64,000 nt of DNA from Cryptomeria japonica (taxonomy: Eukaryota > Streptophyta > Pinopsida > Cupressales > Cupressaceae). Location: contig NC_081405.1 of assembly GCF_030272615.1 (NCBI RefSeq), forward strand, positions 159,734,317-159,798,316, given 5' to 3'. The position numbers and the translations under genes were made by a program. The notes below the pieces were generated by a model. That model ran no database searches. It worked only from the letters and a program-made list of their open reading frames with translations, and was not told the origin of the DNA. This document shows positions 10,598 through 22,974 of this stretch, piece by piece (position 1 is the first letter of the stretch; the number at the start of each line of letters is the position of its first letter).

Positions 10598-11840
10598 GTA
10601 AGTTTGAGATTTTCCCTTTAGAGTCTTTGATGATCTCCTTTAACTCCTATTAAATTACAGCTAGGATTTTTCTTGTGTCCTCTTATAATGTGCTTGTATT
10701 TATGAATTACAGTTTAAGAATCAATGAATTCTTTACTTGGAGAAAAGGATATATATTGGTTATGTAATTTGGGCTTTTACATTAATAAATATTCAAATTC
10801 CACTGATTCATTGTAAAATTACAGCTGTTTTATTTTGTGAATCGGGTTGTAGCTCCCTTCAAGCATGTTTTGCACACTCCTATAGATAATGTTTGCATCT
10901 TCTCGTCATTGTCCATTCATAAAAACCGGTATTTGTATTAAAGCACAATCCTCTCAAAACTCTATGGAAGCATGGGTTTGATCATTGATGGCACAGTGGC
11001 ATGTAGGGAATGCATTGTAGTATCTGATGTGGACCCTTAAAGATGGTTACTTGAGTACAAAGACAAGATGGATAACACACAAAAATAAAAAGATGAAATC
11101 AAATCATTTGGAAGCTTTAGATAATAAGATAGTAATGCTAATTAGATACTAAAGAATCCAAATTATTGTTGATGCAAGAATATTGTGTCATGATGCAAAG
11201 TTCAGATTTTTATAAAGCTAAAGAAAATTATTTCTGTGTTCTGAATGGGACAATTATTTTGTTAGAGGCTCCAGGGTTCTCCATGTCTAGATTTCTAGAT
11301 CCCAACATTTTGAATCCACTTTATGAATTCAAAGATGGGGGAGTACGTTTTTGCTTTGTTACAAGGATCTGCTCCAAACACTTCATACTCAGACCCAGTT
11401 GGAACTAGGTATCGATTGCGAGGAGGGTTCCCATACAGAATTGCCCTGGGCGCTTCTATTTTCCATGCCTCGTTTGAGCCTGAGTTGAACCCAAGGTGAA
11501 TCTAGGCACCTAAGTAGCAAAATTTATAGAAACGAGATTTTAAATTATTGTGTAAATCTTTTGGTAAAAGCTGTGTGTGTTTATTTCCTCAGAAATGAGA
11601 TTTTCAATTTTAAAAGTCATAAACTAAAAAGAGAAACTATAACCTAATGACAATGCATTGAATTCTCAACGAGTCGATTTGTCAATAGTGTTTTATGGTT
11701 GATTGTTTATTCTATGCACATGATGCTTGAATAAAATATAATTATTTGGCAAGAGTTTTCATATTATTTGTATTAATGATTTTTTTGTACAGTCATATCC
11801 AAGCCACACTAAACCTGGGTAAATTTTTTTGGCAATAAAC
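10598..11840. other. Intronic DNA left of the copia element, no gene seen
   Basis: AT-rich sequence without recognisable motifs. An 80-codon frame at 11166 has no family features. Confidence 0.5.
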
Positions 11841-12615
11841 TGTTGATTTTAGACAATCAGATGTTAATCTAGTTACTTAAATTATAAACAGACTGAGAAT
11901 AAGTAGAAATAATAATAAAAGCACACAACACAAGACACAAGTACCCTGGGAAAACCTCCCTCTTGGAGGAAAAACCCAGCATTTAAGATTCAGATCAGTT
12001 CCTTTATTCATAAGCAGATTACATGAATCAGATTACTTACCTGATTGAGTGCCAATCTAGGGCAGACTGAACCTAGTATATGCAGCTGTAGTATGTCTTC
12101 AGAGAGAGCAGAATATCAACACCACTTGAAGAAGGAGATCACTGAAGTATAGGGCACCACCTTGCCCAGCAAGTTGTCCAATGGATTCGCTCAAGGATCA
12201 GATAGACTTGCAGCAGCATGAAGATATGGATCGCTCTCTACCCCTAAGTTCGCTGACTGAATTTGCATAAGGCTAACGGCACTTGATAAAGATGTTTGTT
12301 GTGTAGAATGAATCTTGTTTATATACAAGATTCATGTTCAAGTTTTCCAAGTTGGCTTTAACTAAATTTCCTTTATTTTACATATTTTAATTTGCACTTT
12401 TGGCGCCCAATTTGGGGCCTACATAACTTGCAAGTTGTGACACGTTTCCTTTTTTTTGGGCCCAACCCTATTAAACATGAATTGCTTAACCACACGTTAC
12501 ATTTGGGCCTAGCCCTATTAGACATAAATCGCTTAACCTTATTACAATAAGATAATATTTTAACTGCCAGAAGGCAACATTAAAATATGATCCGAACTAG
12601 CTAACCATTTCAACA
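11841..12615 (-). repeat. 3' LTR of the copia gag-only element
   Basis: 775-bp LTR with TG...CA ends on the + strand. The purine tract against its inner edge makes it the 3' copy. Confidence 0.92.
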
Positions 12616-12659
12616 CTCCCTCTTAGCTAGAGAGGATTCTATGAATAATCAAGTCTCAA

Positions 12660-12990
12660 AGTGGCTACCACCATGGCTACTCCCATGGATGAAACACAAT
12701 ATGTTCACCATAGCTACTCCTAGAGGGTGAATGAACTCACCATAGGTATGATACCCACCATACCTACTCGCAGAGGGTGGGACCACCATGCCTACTCGCA
12801 GAGGGTGGAATTTCTTCCATGATACCCACCATACCTACTCATAGAGGGTGGGACCACCATGCCTACTCGCAGAGGGTGGAATTTCTTCAATGATGCCCAC
12901 CATACCTACTCGCAGAGGGTGGGTCCACCATGCCTACTCGCAGAGGGTGGAACGAGGGCTTTCACCACCATGCCTACGCGCAGAGGGTGG
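12660..12990. repeat. Tandem array of hairpin-forming 25-30-bp units
   Basis: At least seven strong copies of CACCATGCCTACTCGCAGAG followed by GGTGG are present, plus weaker copies at the left. Each unit starts CCACC and ends GGTGG, so it can fold on itself. The array lies between gag and the 3' LTR, where pol would normally be. Confidence 0.85.
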
Positions 12991-13091
12991 AACAAAAACT
13001 ATTACACAAAAATGAGGCTTCCTCTGAAGCGGAAAGAAACTGGCTCCCTCTGAAGCTAAAGATGTCAAGCTCCCTCTAACATTTCCTCCTT

Positions 13092-13865
13092 TTAGAAAAG
13101 GAAGTCTTCATTTGTCGTTTGCTCCTCCTGAGATGTCCCTATGCCAACTTCTGCAGAGGAAGCAAGAGGAGTGGACCTGGATTTGCAATCCCGAGCAAAA
13201 TGACCATACTTGTCACACTTAAAGCACTGGATGTGAGATAAGTCCTTCCTTTTTGATTTAGGGGCAGGATCTGAATCTCTGTCTCTATCCCACTTCCTTC
13301 CTTTGCCTTTAACCATATGCGAAGCAAGGACTTGATTGTCTACATCATAATGATCACGCTCAATTCCTCTTGCTATCAATCGTGACTCTTCTTGTATGCA
13401 ATCTGCTCTCAAACGATTGAACTTGGGAAGATTTGGTCTTGCACTAATTCCTTGAATGTAAGACTCCCAGGATGCCGGAAGACCATTGAGAGCAAGCATG
13501 GTCAAGTCACTGTCATCAACAACCTTCCCAATGGATGAGAGTTGATCTCTCAAATCAGAAATCCTCATGAAGTATGCTATGACGGATTCACCTTTCATCA
13601 TCTTGATGTGATGAAGCTGCTGCTTCAAAGCTAGGGCACGGTTGGTGTTGTTGATTTCGTACGTCTCTTCCAATGTCTTGAACATTTCGCTGACAGTCTT
13701 CAGCTTAGAGATGATAGGTGCAATATGATCCTTCACGGAGTCAACCAGCATTCTTTGAGCTTGAAAATCTTTCTTCCTCCATGAAGTCTTTTCCTCTTCT
13801 ACCTCAGGTTCAATGGAAGATCTCTCCACAAGGTCTGCAAGATCACTTCCATTTAATGCAAGCAT
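13092..13865 (-). CDS. Copia Gag polyprotein, N-terminally damaged
   Basis: The open frame of 257 codons encodes the UBN2/copia-type gag domain: WRKKDFQAQRMLVDSVKDHI, then FKTLEETYEI, LHHIKMMKGESVIAYFMRI, DLTMLALNGLPASWESYIQG. It is followed by a basic linker and one CX2CX4HX4C zinc knuckle, CFKCDKYGHFARDC (near residues 220-233), for RNA packaging. It ends in an acidic tail and TAA/TAG, not in a protease. Upstream, in another frame, EDRLDGAMEILN from the normal gag start is visible near 13890-13920, so the N-terminus has suffered a small deletion or frameshift and the true initiator is lost. In trans packaging by an autonomous copia is inferred, not shown. Confidence 0.85.
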   Translation of the reverse strand: MLALNGSDLADLVERSSIEPEVEEEKTSWRKKDFQAQRMLVDSVKDHIAPIISKLKTVSEMFKTLEETYEINNTNRALALKQQLHHIKMMKGESVIAYFMRISDLRDQLSSIGKVVDDSDLTMLALNGLPASWESYIQGISARPNLPKFNRLRADCIQEESRLIARGIERDHYDVDNQVLASHMVKGKGRKWDRDRDSDPAPKSKRKDLSHIQCFKCDKYGHFARDCKSRSTPLASSAEVGIGTSQEEQTTNEDFLF

Positions 13866-14013
13866 GATTCAGAATCTCCATGGCACCATCCAATCTATCT
13901 TCAACCCTGAGACAGTTCAACATTTCGAATGAAGTAATAAGAGAAAATTGAAAAGAGGAGGAACAACTACAATCAATCTGATTACCCCTAATTCGAACTT
14001 GGCTCTGATACCA

Positions 14014-14787
14014 TGTTGATTTTAGGCAATCAGATGTTAATCTAGTTACTTAAATTATAAACAGACTGATAATAAGCAGAAATAATAATAAAAGCACACA
14101 ACACAAGACACAAGTACCGTGGGAAACCCTCCCTCTTGGAGGAAAAACCCAGCATCAAAGATTCAGATCAGTTCCATTATTTATAAGCGGATTACATGAA
14201 TCAGATTACTTATCTGATTGAGTGCCAATCTAGGGCAGACTGAACTTAGTATATGCAGCTGTAGTATGTCTTTAGAGAGAGTAGAATATCAACACCATTT
14301 GAAGAAGGAGATCACTGAAGTATAGAGCACCACCTTGCCCAGCAAGTTGTCCAATGGATTCACTCAAGGATCAGATAGACTTGCAGCAGCATGAAGATAT
14401 GGATCGCTCTCTACCCCTAAGTTTGCTGACTGAATTTGCATAAGGCTAGTGACATTTGATAAAGATGTTTGTTATGTAGAATGAATCTTGTTTATATACA
14501 AGATTCATGTTCAAGTTTTCCAAGTTGGCTTTAACCAAATTTCCTTTATTTTACATATTTTAATTTGCACTTTTGGCGCCCAATTTGGGGCCTACATAAC
14601 TTGTAAGTTGTGACACGTTTCCTCTTTTTTGGGCCCAACCCTATTAGACATGAATTGCTTAACCACACGTTACATTTGGGCCCAACCCTATTAGACATAA
14701 ATCGCTTAACCTTATTACAATAAGATAATATTTTATTGCCACAAGGCAACATTAAAATATGATCCGAACTAGCTAACCATTTCAACA
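14014..14787 (-). repeat. 5' LTR of the copia gag-only element
   Basis: 774-bp partner LTR; the Met-tRNA primer-binding site abuts its inner edge. Confidence 0.92.
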
Positions 14788-14792
14788 TAAAC

Positions 14793-16559
14793 CATACCTA
14801 AATGTTTTTTGTAACAACTTTTTTTCTGGGTTTTGGAGACAATGGGAAGCAACTATTAAAATAATATGTAAAATTTGTATTTGAATTTCAAAAAAATAAA
14901 AAAAATATTTTAAAGAAATTAAAAGAGAACTCAACAAAGTATTGAATCTGCAATGATAATTCATGTAATAATCATAATATGATGTTCATTTCATCAAATT
15001 ATGAATAGTGAATTTAAGTAAAAGCTACAAAGTTACAGACTTAGGATTGAGAATGTTTGGGTAACCACTATATGTCACCTTAAAGAAGATAGAATGAAGG
15101 ACAATTTGGGCGAATCCACGCATAAGCTGGGCCCTACATGCAAATATTGGAAACAATTATACAAATGATATTGCAAATATTGGAAAAGATTGCAATGTCC
15201 TCATTTATACACCATATTGTTTTGTGAGTGTTGATTAGTTTTCGAGGTTTTCTATAAATTTCCAGATAAGTTAGGAGAACTCCAATGTTCTTGGAGAGCT
15301 TAGTTTTAGGTTTTCTTGGCATCTGGTAACGGTTGGAAGTTCAGTTGGCATTCAGGATTGCAATCACACTCTTTGTAGCACTTTTGGCCATCTAGTTTGT
15401 TCTCCACATTTCTTGGAGAACATGGCTATTTTTAGTAAGTGCCCATTTTTGCACTCGACATCAGTTCCAAATTTCGGTGCCTTGGCGGTGCTTTCTGCAA
15501 AGTTGTTTGGATTATTTAAATTATTGCACTAAAGTGTTAAGTTAACGTTAAAATATTTACTTTAGTGTTTTAATTGTACTTTTGATTAGAGTACAGGGAT
15601 GGATTCGCGAGTACAACTTTTTTTTTCCTTGCTTATAGTTACGGGTACATTTATACACAAACATATATATGTTTAAACATCAAAACTATAAAATATGCAA
15701 CAAATTATTACAATATATCTAGTTGTAAAATATTTCAAATTATATATGAGAGAGTGAAAGAGAGATACATTCCTTTTATAATTCTATTACAATAATTTGT
15801 TATAATTTTTAATAAATATATATTTTTTTAAATTATCACAAAATGTCTAGTAGTATAATCAAGCTTTTAAAAATACAAAATATGTTTTTCGATTGAAACT
15901 TTTAAAATTAACTAGAGAGCATCCAAGGTGGGTGCCACAATTTTACGACGGGAATAGGAACCATGCTTGAAAAAGAGAAACAAAAATGGAGGAAAAAATA
16001 ATTACATCGTCTGTTAAAACTAGGTAATGAGTGTGTCACCACTTGAAACAGGGACCCACCCATAAGGAGGTGCGCCTTCATTCAATGCATCTGTTGCTTA
16101 CACATTTTCAATGGAGGGAGTGTTGATGTGTTTTTTATGCACTTAGAACATAGAATAAAACAAGGAAAACTTGAATGCTAAGCTTTGTGATCAAACAAGG
16201 TGACCCCAAGGTTTACAATGCGAACGGTAGACTTTGAATTATGGATAAACTCAGGTTATAGATGTGATATGTTGGTTCGCACAAAGGGACTTACGCAATT
16301 GTTCTAGGATTCTACTAATTGTTTTCCTCAAAATGACTTATGATTTGACAATGAAGCACTCTTTCAACAAAATTTATGAAAGCTTTTTGAAAATAAAATG
16401 CAAAAGGAATGAGGCTTAGGAATCTAATTTATCTCTAATAATGCAAGAAACTATTGGTGACTTAGTGAAACCAAATCAAACTTTGCTTCGCCATTAGGAA
16501 CAACTACACAAAGATGATGCAATCTTCCAAGTAAATATGAATGATAAGACTATGTGTCA
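14793..16559. other. AT-rich intronic DNA; possible LTR start near 16122
   Basis: No gene is seen. At 16107-16121 the purine-rich AATGGAGGGAG precedes TGTTGATGTGTTTT, which looks like a polypurine tract and LTR start, but no partner LTR was found. Confidence 0.35.
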
Positions 16560-17503
16560 ACTTTTGGAATCTCAATCAAGCATCTAAAAAGGACATCTAC
16601 CCCTTGCCATCATTGGATGAAGTTTTGCAAGTTGTGAATGGATCCTAGATGATGTCTTTCTTGGACAGATATTCAGGATATAATCAAGTCATATTTGAGA
16701 AAGAAGACAGACTCAAAACCGCTTTCACACCAAAGTGGAGCACATTTGCATATAGAAATGCCATTCAGACTCATCAATGGTGGTGCAACTTTTCATAGGG
16801 TGATGGATATTGCTTTTCGAGATTTAGTCAGAAAATGTATCATAATTTACATGCATGATCTCACAATATTGCTGAAAGGAGAGGAGATCTCATGGATGAT
16901 TTGAGAAGAATTTTTCAAAGATGCAGGAGATACGTGGTGTCTCTCTACCCAAAGAAATGCATATTTGGGGTCACTAAAGGAAAGTTATTGGGACATGTCA
17001 TCTCAAAAAATGGAATTTTGATCAACCCCAACTATGTAGAGGCTATTTCCAAGATAAACTTGCCGGCAAGTAAAAAAGAGTTAAAATCCTTCTTTGGGAA
17101 GATTAATTTTGTGAGGAAGTTTATAATTGGGTTTGCAGAAATTGTTTGACCATTGAACGAGATGTTGAAAAAGATGCAAAGATTGAGTGGACTGCCCTAA
17201 TAAACAAAGCCTTCAAGGAGATTAAGCAAGCAATTATTGATGCTCTTGTTCTTGTTAGCTTGGATTACACAAAGCCATTCTGCTTATGAGTGTACCACTT
17301 AAGGATGCAGAGTTGAGGTATCCAAACATTGAGAAACAAGCATATGGCCTAGTGAAAGCCATAAAAAAAATTCAAACATTTCATTTTGAGAAGCAAGGTT
17401 CATGTTGTAGTTCCAGATGTTGCAGTAAAGACCCTCTTGATGTAAAATGAGGTAGGAGAGAGAAGAGAGTGGGCTGCCACTATCCAAGAATATGATTGTA
17501 ACA
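16560..17503 (+). pseudogene. Ty3/gypsy reverse transcriptase and RNase H fragment
   Basis: Three frames in succession carry RT motifs: KDIYPLPSLDEVL and SFLDRYSGYNQV (fingers and palm), then MPFRLINGGATFHRVMDIAF, then IIIYMHDLTILL. In the last, the catalytic YMDD is YMHD. Next come PKKCIFGVTKGKLLGHVIS (thumb), FFGKINFVRKF, and the RNase H start WTALINKAFKEIKQAI with DAELRYPNIEKQAYGLVKAIKK. At least three frameshifts and two stops break it. The frame is cut after EYDC at 17497-17503 by an insertion and resumes at 21641, where IEIQPMKLVR is the expected continuation. Confidence 0.85.
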
Positions 17504-20500
17504 TGATGAATAGAAACTAAGAAAAATAATTACAACTTTTCAACTTGAAACAAAAAGTAAGGAAACACTAGCAGTTTTTTTTTTAACATAAATTAACTGA
17601 AAGGAAACTTGATCTCAAATTGAAATCTATGCTATGAGCAAAATAACTGATACAAATGAAAAGTTTAACAATTCAAATTAAGTGTATAGAAAGGTTTAGA
17701 AGATACATTTTCTAGACGTCAAAAATTCTGATCTTTCATAACTTTACCAATAGACCATCGGGGAGGGAAAGTATCATCAGGGCGCTTTTCCGCCCAACCA
17801 TGGACTTACTAGTCTTTCGTGCCATATCCAACTGGATTGGCCTGACCCTTTGCAGGGAGGTAACAAAAAATCTAACTCATGCCATTTGAACTGGTGGATA
17901 CTCCTACACAGATCCCTAGTCGGCCATACACCATAGGCTACCCCTAACTAGTATGACCTCTGACCGGGTTGTATATTTGGATTAACAACAGGTCGACGCT
18001 TACAAAAGTAACACACTTGGTTGAAGGTTTTAATCTAATTGCAATCACATTAATTCATGAAGTCATTGTCCATAACCCTACTTGGTCGAATCAAATTCCC
18101 AAAGGTGTTCAAGTCGTCATGTCCATCTCTATGCTGACTGCATTTTGACTCTTTGAGGCTCTTGGCTATCATTTATGTTTGGACCCAAGTTTCACATGCT
18201 GGTCAACAAACTTGAGGTGACTTATACTCTTAGGGTGTAACCTATATTTTGACAGAACTCTAGTTTAATTAAATTCGGAGTTCACACTTGTGCACTTGAG
18301 ATAGCAACCTGCTCTGTCACGAGTACAAGAATGAATCCATGCTTAATGGATATGCAGAATTCACTATCCCTCTATTATTGTGCCAATTCCCTGTACAAAT
18401 TTATCAGTCTTTAAATTACAGCAGTTGAATAGTTCACATTTCACACAGCTTCAATACTGTTTACTCATGAAAAGTAGCCCATACTTGACCTTTATTAGCT
18501 GATATTAGCCATTGAGTTGCATATGGTTTTTTACCCTTCATGGCTGCATCTTGAACTTCTAGGACATGAGTTCTTTCCTAAGAACTTAAATAGTGGATGC
18601 CCACTTGTTAATCACTTGGATTTCAATCACAAAGTACATATTTTGAGTTTGAACATTATTTCTTCAGTGAGTATCATAGCTTATTCGAAATTAGATTTAG
18701 TGTCATTGTTTTTAAAAGGTATTTTTGTTTCCCCCTGGATTCACTATTTCACAGTCTTAGTCTGAAAAATATTACCTTAGTGTGAAAAAGGGTAAGGTAG
18801 GCAATAGGGTATCTAACCCTCATGTTTATACCAAATTTCTATATTCAACATGATCTATGAATTCGAGTTGTTAAAGCTTGATATTAATCATTTGTATTTT
18901 AAGGAACACCACCGAGCTCCCTTATGTCTATCTAACCTTTTTCATACTAAGGATTGATTAAGCATTATCCATGAGTGAAAGTTGCTTACTAGTTAACTTT
19001 GGCTTGGTGAGCTTCAAAACTGATATAAATTTTCAATAATCATCTAACAACAAATTTAATTTTAGAGATATTACCAGTGTTGTGTCTCTTGGCCCTTCTA
19101 TGGATCTGACTTACATGTCTCAGTCATATTCCACGAACTTCATTTATTTTCGGAGTTATATTCTCATATGAGTTTTCTGTTTTAACCTTCTCATAAATAA
19201 TTGTATAAAATATTAGAAATATAACTAACCCCTAGATTAGGAAAGGTAAAATGGCTTAAGAGCCACCAACTTCTCATGTAATCTTTAAGTTTTGCATGAA
19301 TATCAAACATGACGTGTCTCTGCTGTCATTACAATATAAGAGTGTATTTTTTTTTATAATTGAAATGCTAACTGCATTACAGATACTGTTGTTCTGCTCT
19401 TACCCATTTTTCTTTTTTAAGCTAGGGTTTAGTTTTCAATGTCATGCTAGGGATGGTTAATCTCTAACGTGGGAGCAACTTCACTTCTTATTGATAATTC
19501 CCACTTCTTGTATTTCATAATGTTAGAGCTAAAAAGGCAATCTAAACATCTCATTCATTTCCTTCTTGGATAAATTTAAGTATTAATGTACCTCAATGGT
19601 TTTAAGTGTTTAACTGAGAATCCCAACCAGGTTCCCTTAATACAAGACTATAAAGACCAATTTAACATTTTAGGCAAATATTTTTGCCATCTCATTTAAG
19701 AATTAAATTCTGCCATACTGAAAAAGAACAGTCAGACTGTAATACACAACCATACTGTAAATACACAGCCATACTGTACTTACTCAGTATGTAATGTTTT
19801 ATCTACTGATAAAGAGTTACTCTCAGCTGTTCACTATAAGCACAGAGTTTTATATATTTCCAGCTATCAAGAATTCCTCATAGTCATACTTTATTATGCC
19901 CTGAGTTTTATAATTCACAGCTGTCAAGAATGTACTCACAACCATACCTCATAATGTTTTGTGTGATGTATTCATCTTTCACAGAAGAAAAATAATCACA
20001 GCCAAACATGATAAGGTATGGTGTGGGGTTATATTTTCTTATTGTTAAGATAAGCTACAGTTATTCTGCTTATTGCACAATGAACCTGAATTTCTTTAAA
20101 CAAGAAGGGTTTTACAGCTGAAATTAGCAAAAAGAAAGTGCGTATTCTCTTTTTTAACCTTCAGAATACTCAATACACAGTCATACTGTATAGGAAAATA
20201 AACAGTATGTATCTAAAATTCTTTCCTTAACATATCTTTCCTTAATTTTCAAATTCAGAAAGAAAGAATATAAACTCAAGCTTTTCTATGCTGGATAATG
20301 CTACATGACCTGTAAGATTTGGTGAGATCCAATTTGATTGTGTTTCTTGTGAAACCCTTCCACTTCCATGACCCCCTTTGAGCTCTATGAGGAAGGATAC
20401 CTTCACAAATGGTAGTTGTTCAGCTAAATGAAGACAAATGGCAGTAATAGCAGAGCTTCCACCTTTCCTAAACTCTCCCAAATAATGCCCATGCCTTCCA

Positions 20501-21633
20501 AAAACATGCCATATATTTCACCAAAATGAGGTGGATTATCCATTTTGCCCTATTTGTTTTTATGCAATTACGAGAATTTCACTCTCCCACTTCCCATTTC
20601 CATGCCTTATTTCTTGACGGGGAAGATAACAATAGTCATGCCAAATGCCTTTGCCTCCTAAACATTTCAGCTATATTATTATTAATTAGAAAGCATTTTA
20701 TTTCACAAGAGAGGCATGCCGTGATGGTGGTTTCAAAACTCACGATATTCACCTTCTTTATGCCCGATAATGTTTTGCGCTAAAATCATTTTATATATTT
20801 TCCACCATTCAAAATATAGCTTTATGCCGTTGCCCTCATATAATGTCTTAATAAATTAAAATAAAATAAGCTTTCAAAGTAAGCTTTTATTCATATTATA
20901 AAAGTATAAATATTTGAAGTTAAGGATAAAATGAATTAGACTTGCTCAAACTCATGGCTCCTAAATGCATTTTATAAAAGATCAAATCAAAGATTGGTCA
21001 AAATATTTAATGCCAATAATATACGATAAAAGAGATATAAATTAATATTTATATTTATATTAATGCATGAGCAATAAAATGATTAAATTTCTTAATTAAA
21101 ATAATTAATAAATTAATTTGGTATACCAATCCACGACTAGGGTCGTGAAACCCTAAAAACTCCTATACAGACCAAATTAGGGTTACTTGACACATCCGAT
21201 TGACGAAAACATGGTCAACATGATACGACTTGACTTAACTTATGGTTAGGGTTTCCAGATGGCATGAACTTTCTTTCATGACATCCCGACCTGATGATAC
21301 TTCCCCTTTCTTCTCGAAGGACAACGAACTCCTACCACACACTTAGCCAATTCAAACGGTTGGCCTGAAATCTTGTCATAACTTTGACATTTCAAATATA
21401 TTATCAACAAAAGTAAACATCTTAAATATCATGTTAAATATCAAAACATCAATTTAACAGTTGTAACTCATCATTTCACTATACTGAGCACAAATACCAT
21501 CTAGGGCTCATCACTCAATTATAACATGAAACACCTAGGGCACAATTAACATCACGTAATATGGCATAAAACGACTAGGGCACAAATAACATGGCATAAA
21601 TTTAGCATATAAACAACTAGGACACAAATGGGA
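17504..21633. mobile_element. Unclassified 4.1-kb insertion in the Ty3 pol
   Basis: The insertion splits the Ty3 pol frame. It is flanked by TGTAACA on both sides (17497-17503 and 21634-21640); removing it and one copy restores the expected peptide order (EYDC... IEIQPMKLVR). The ends (TGATGAATAG... and ...CACAAATGGGA) are not terminal inverted repeats, not TG...CA, and have no poly(A). No protein family is recognised inside; a 79-codon minus frame at 20242-20481 is the longest notable one. Near the right end (21480-21630) the motif CTAGGGCACAA recurs about four times with an ACAT-type spacer. Confidence 0.6.
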
Positions 21634-21640
21634 TGTAACA

Positions 21641-22974
21641 ATGGCATAGAGATTCAACCAATGAAGCTTGTTCGATGACAAACATTGACACAAACAATTG
21701 CAGTTGATGGGCTTGGATTAGTTCAACAAGTATATGAGCTTCAAGATGTAACTCCAGACGAATGGTACAAAGACATTGTATGCTACTTGCTTGATTAAAG
21801 ATGCCCTTCCCATTTGAATACAGTACAAAAGAGAGTGGTAAGAATGAAAAGTCAATGTTACATGGTCCAAGGATTATTGCTATGCCAAAGAAATCATGAA
21901 GGCATTTATTTGAGATGTGTTGGAAAGGAAGAAGAGAAATGGTTCATGGAACATTTTCACAATAAGTTCTAGATTGATCACTGGGCTAGTCTATCTACCG
22001 CACACCAAACCCTGAGAGCAGGCTATTATTGGCCTACTTTGTTTTGCGATGCTCATGAACATGTGAAAACATTTTACATTTGCCAGGTAGCTGCCTTCCG
22101 AGAGAACAACCCTGGCATGCCACTCCAGCCTATGATTGAAGTAAGACATTTCGTCAAGTGGAGACTAGACTTTATTGGTATGATCAATCCACCTTTCTCT
22201 ATGCAACATAGGTATATTCTAATTGCTACCGATTACTTCACTAGATGGTTAGAGGCTCAAGCTTTGAAACTTTGTACTATTGATGTTGTGATCAAGTTTC
22301 TAGAGGAGAATATTATTACCAAGTTCAAGTGTTCTTATGTTTTAGTTTGTGATAATGGTATTGCATTCTTATCTTTGAAATTTTCAAATTGAGCCTTTGA
22401 GTATGGAATAACATTGAAATTCTTGTTGAATTATTATCCCAAGGGTAATGGCTTGGCCAAATCCACTAACAATAATTTGCTATGTGTCATCAAGAAGTTG
22501 CTAGATATTAATCCAAAAGACTGGCGCACACAGTGAAAATTTGCTCTTTGGGCAGATGGAACCCAAATCAAGAGTTCTCTAGGAACTTCTCCTTATCATT
22601 TGGTGTTTGGACAAGATCCAATCTTCCTTGTGCAATTGAAAATCCCAACCTTGCAATTCATGCAAGAATACCTAGAAGGTGAAGATAGGGTCCAAACACG
22701 ATTGACACAGTTGATGAACCTTGAGGAAAAGAGAGACACAACCCTAGACAACTTTGCTAAACATCAAGGAGCTGTGAAGCGTTGGTTCGATAGGCAAGCG
22801 AAAGTTAAGTCTTTCAGGATTTTTGATTTGGTGTTATATTGGGATAAATCTCATGAAAAGAAGGGTGGACACAATAAATTTGGCAAACTTTGGAAGGGTC
22901 CCTACCAAATCTCCGAAATTTTGGGAGATAATGCATTTAAATTGAAGACCTTGATTGGAGAGGATGTACCATAG
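21641..22974 (+). pseudogene. Ty3/gypsy integrase fragment
   Basis: The frame continues from RNase H through the tether (IEIQPMKLVR, VDGLGLVQQVYEL). It then enters integrase: AGYYWPTLFCDAHEHVKT (zinc-binding region), WRLDFIGMINPP (first catalytic D), ATDYFTRWLEAQA, VCDNGIAF (second D), and TSPYHLVFGQDPI. The C-terminal part RWFDRQAKVKSFRIFDLVLYW and KLWKGPYQI is the GPY/F domain region. Stops are present near 21796, 22390 and 22534, so it is dead. Integrase inserts the cDNA copy into the chromosome. Past 22975 only a degraded tail (HHLKG) is visible and no 3' LTR was found. Confidence 0.88.

Larger units (their letters stand above)
11841..14787 (-). mobile_element. Complete gag-only Ty1/copia retrotransposon (TR-GAG type)
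   Basis: The two LTRs (11841-12615, 775 bp; 14014-14787, 774 bp) begin TGTTGATTTTAG and end TTTCAACA. They are flanked by the perfect 5-bp duplication TAAAC (11836-11840 and 14788-14792). By eye they differ at about 32 sites, near 96% identity. The element is on the minus strand: GCTCTGATACCA (14002-14013) is the complement of a Met-tRNA primer site directly against the right LTR, and the complement of CTCCCTCTTAGCT at 12616 is the polypurine tract. The 1.4-kb interior holds one gag gene and a tandem repeat array, with no protease, integrase or RT. Confidence 0.92.

Noticed and set aside
12749-12990. Regular direct repeats with spacers, CRISPR-like in look
   Set aside because: Units are nearly contiguous, spacers are themselves repeated, and the array is inside a plant copia element.
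17757-21310. AGTATCATCAGG occurs in inverted orientation near both ends of the 4.1-kb insertion
   Set aside because: The flanking bases do not extend the match, and the motif is 250-350 bp from the ends, so it is not a terminal inverted repeat.
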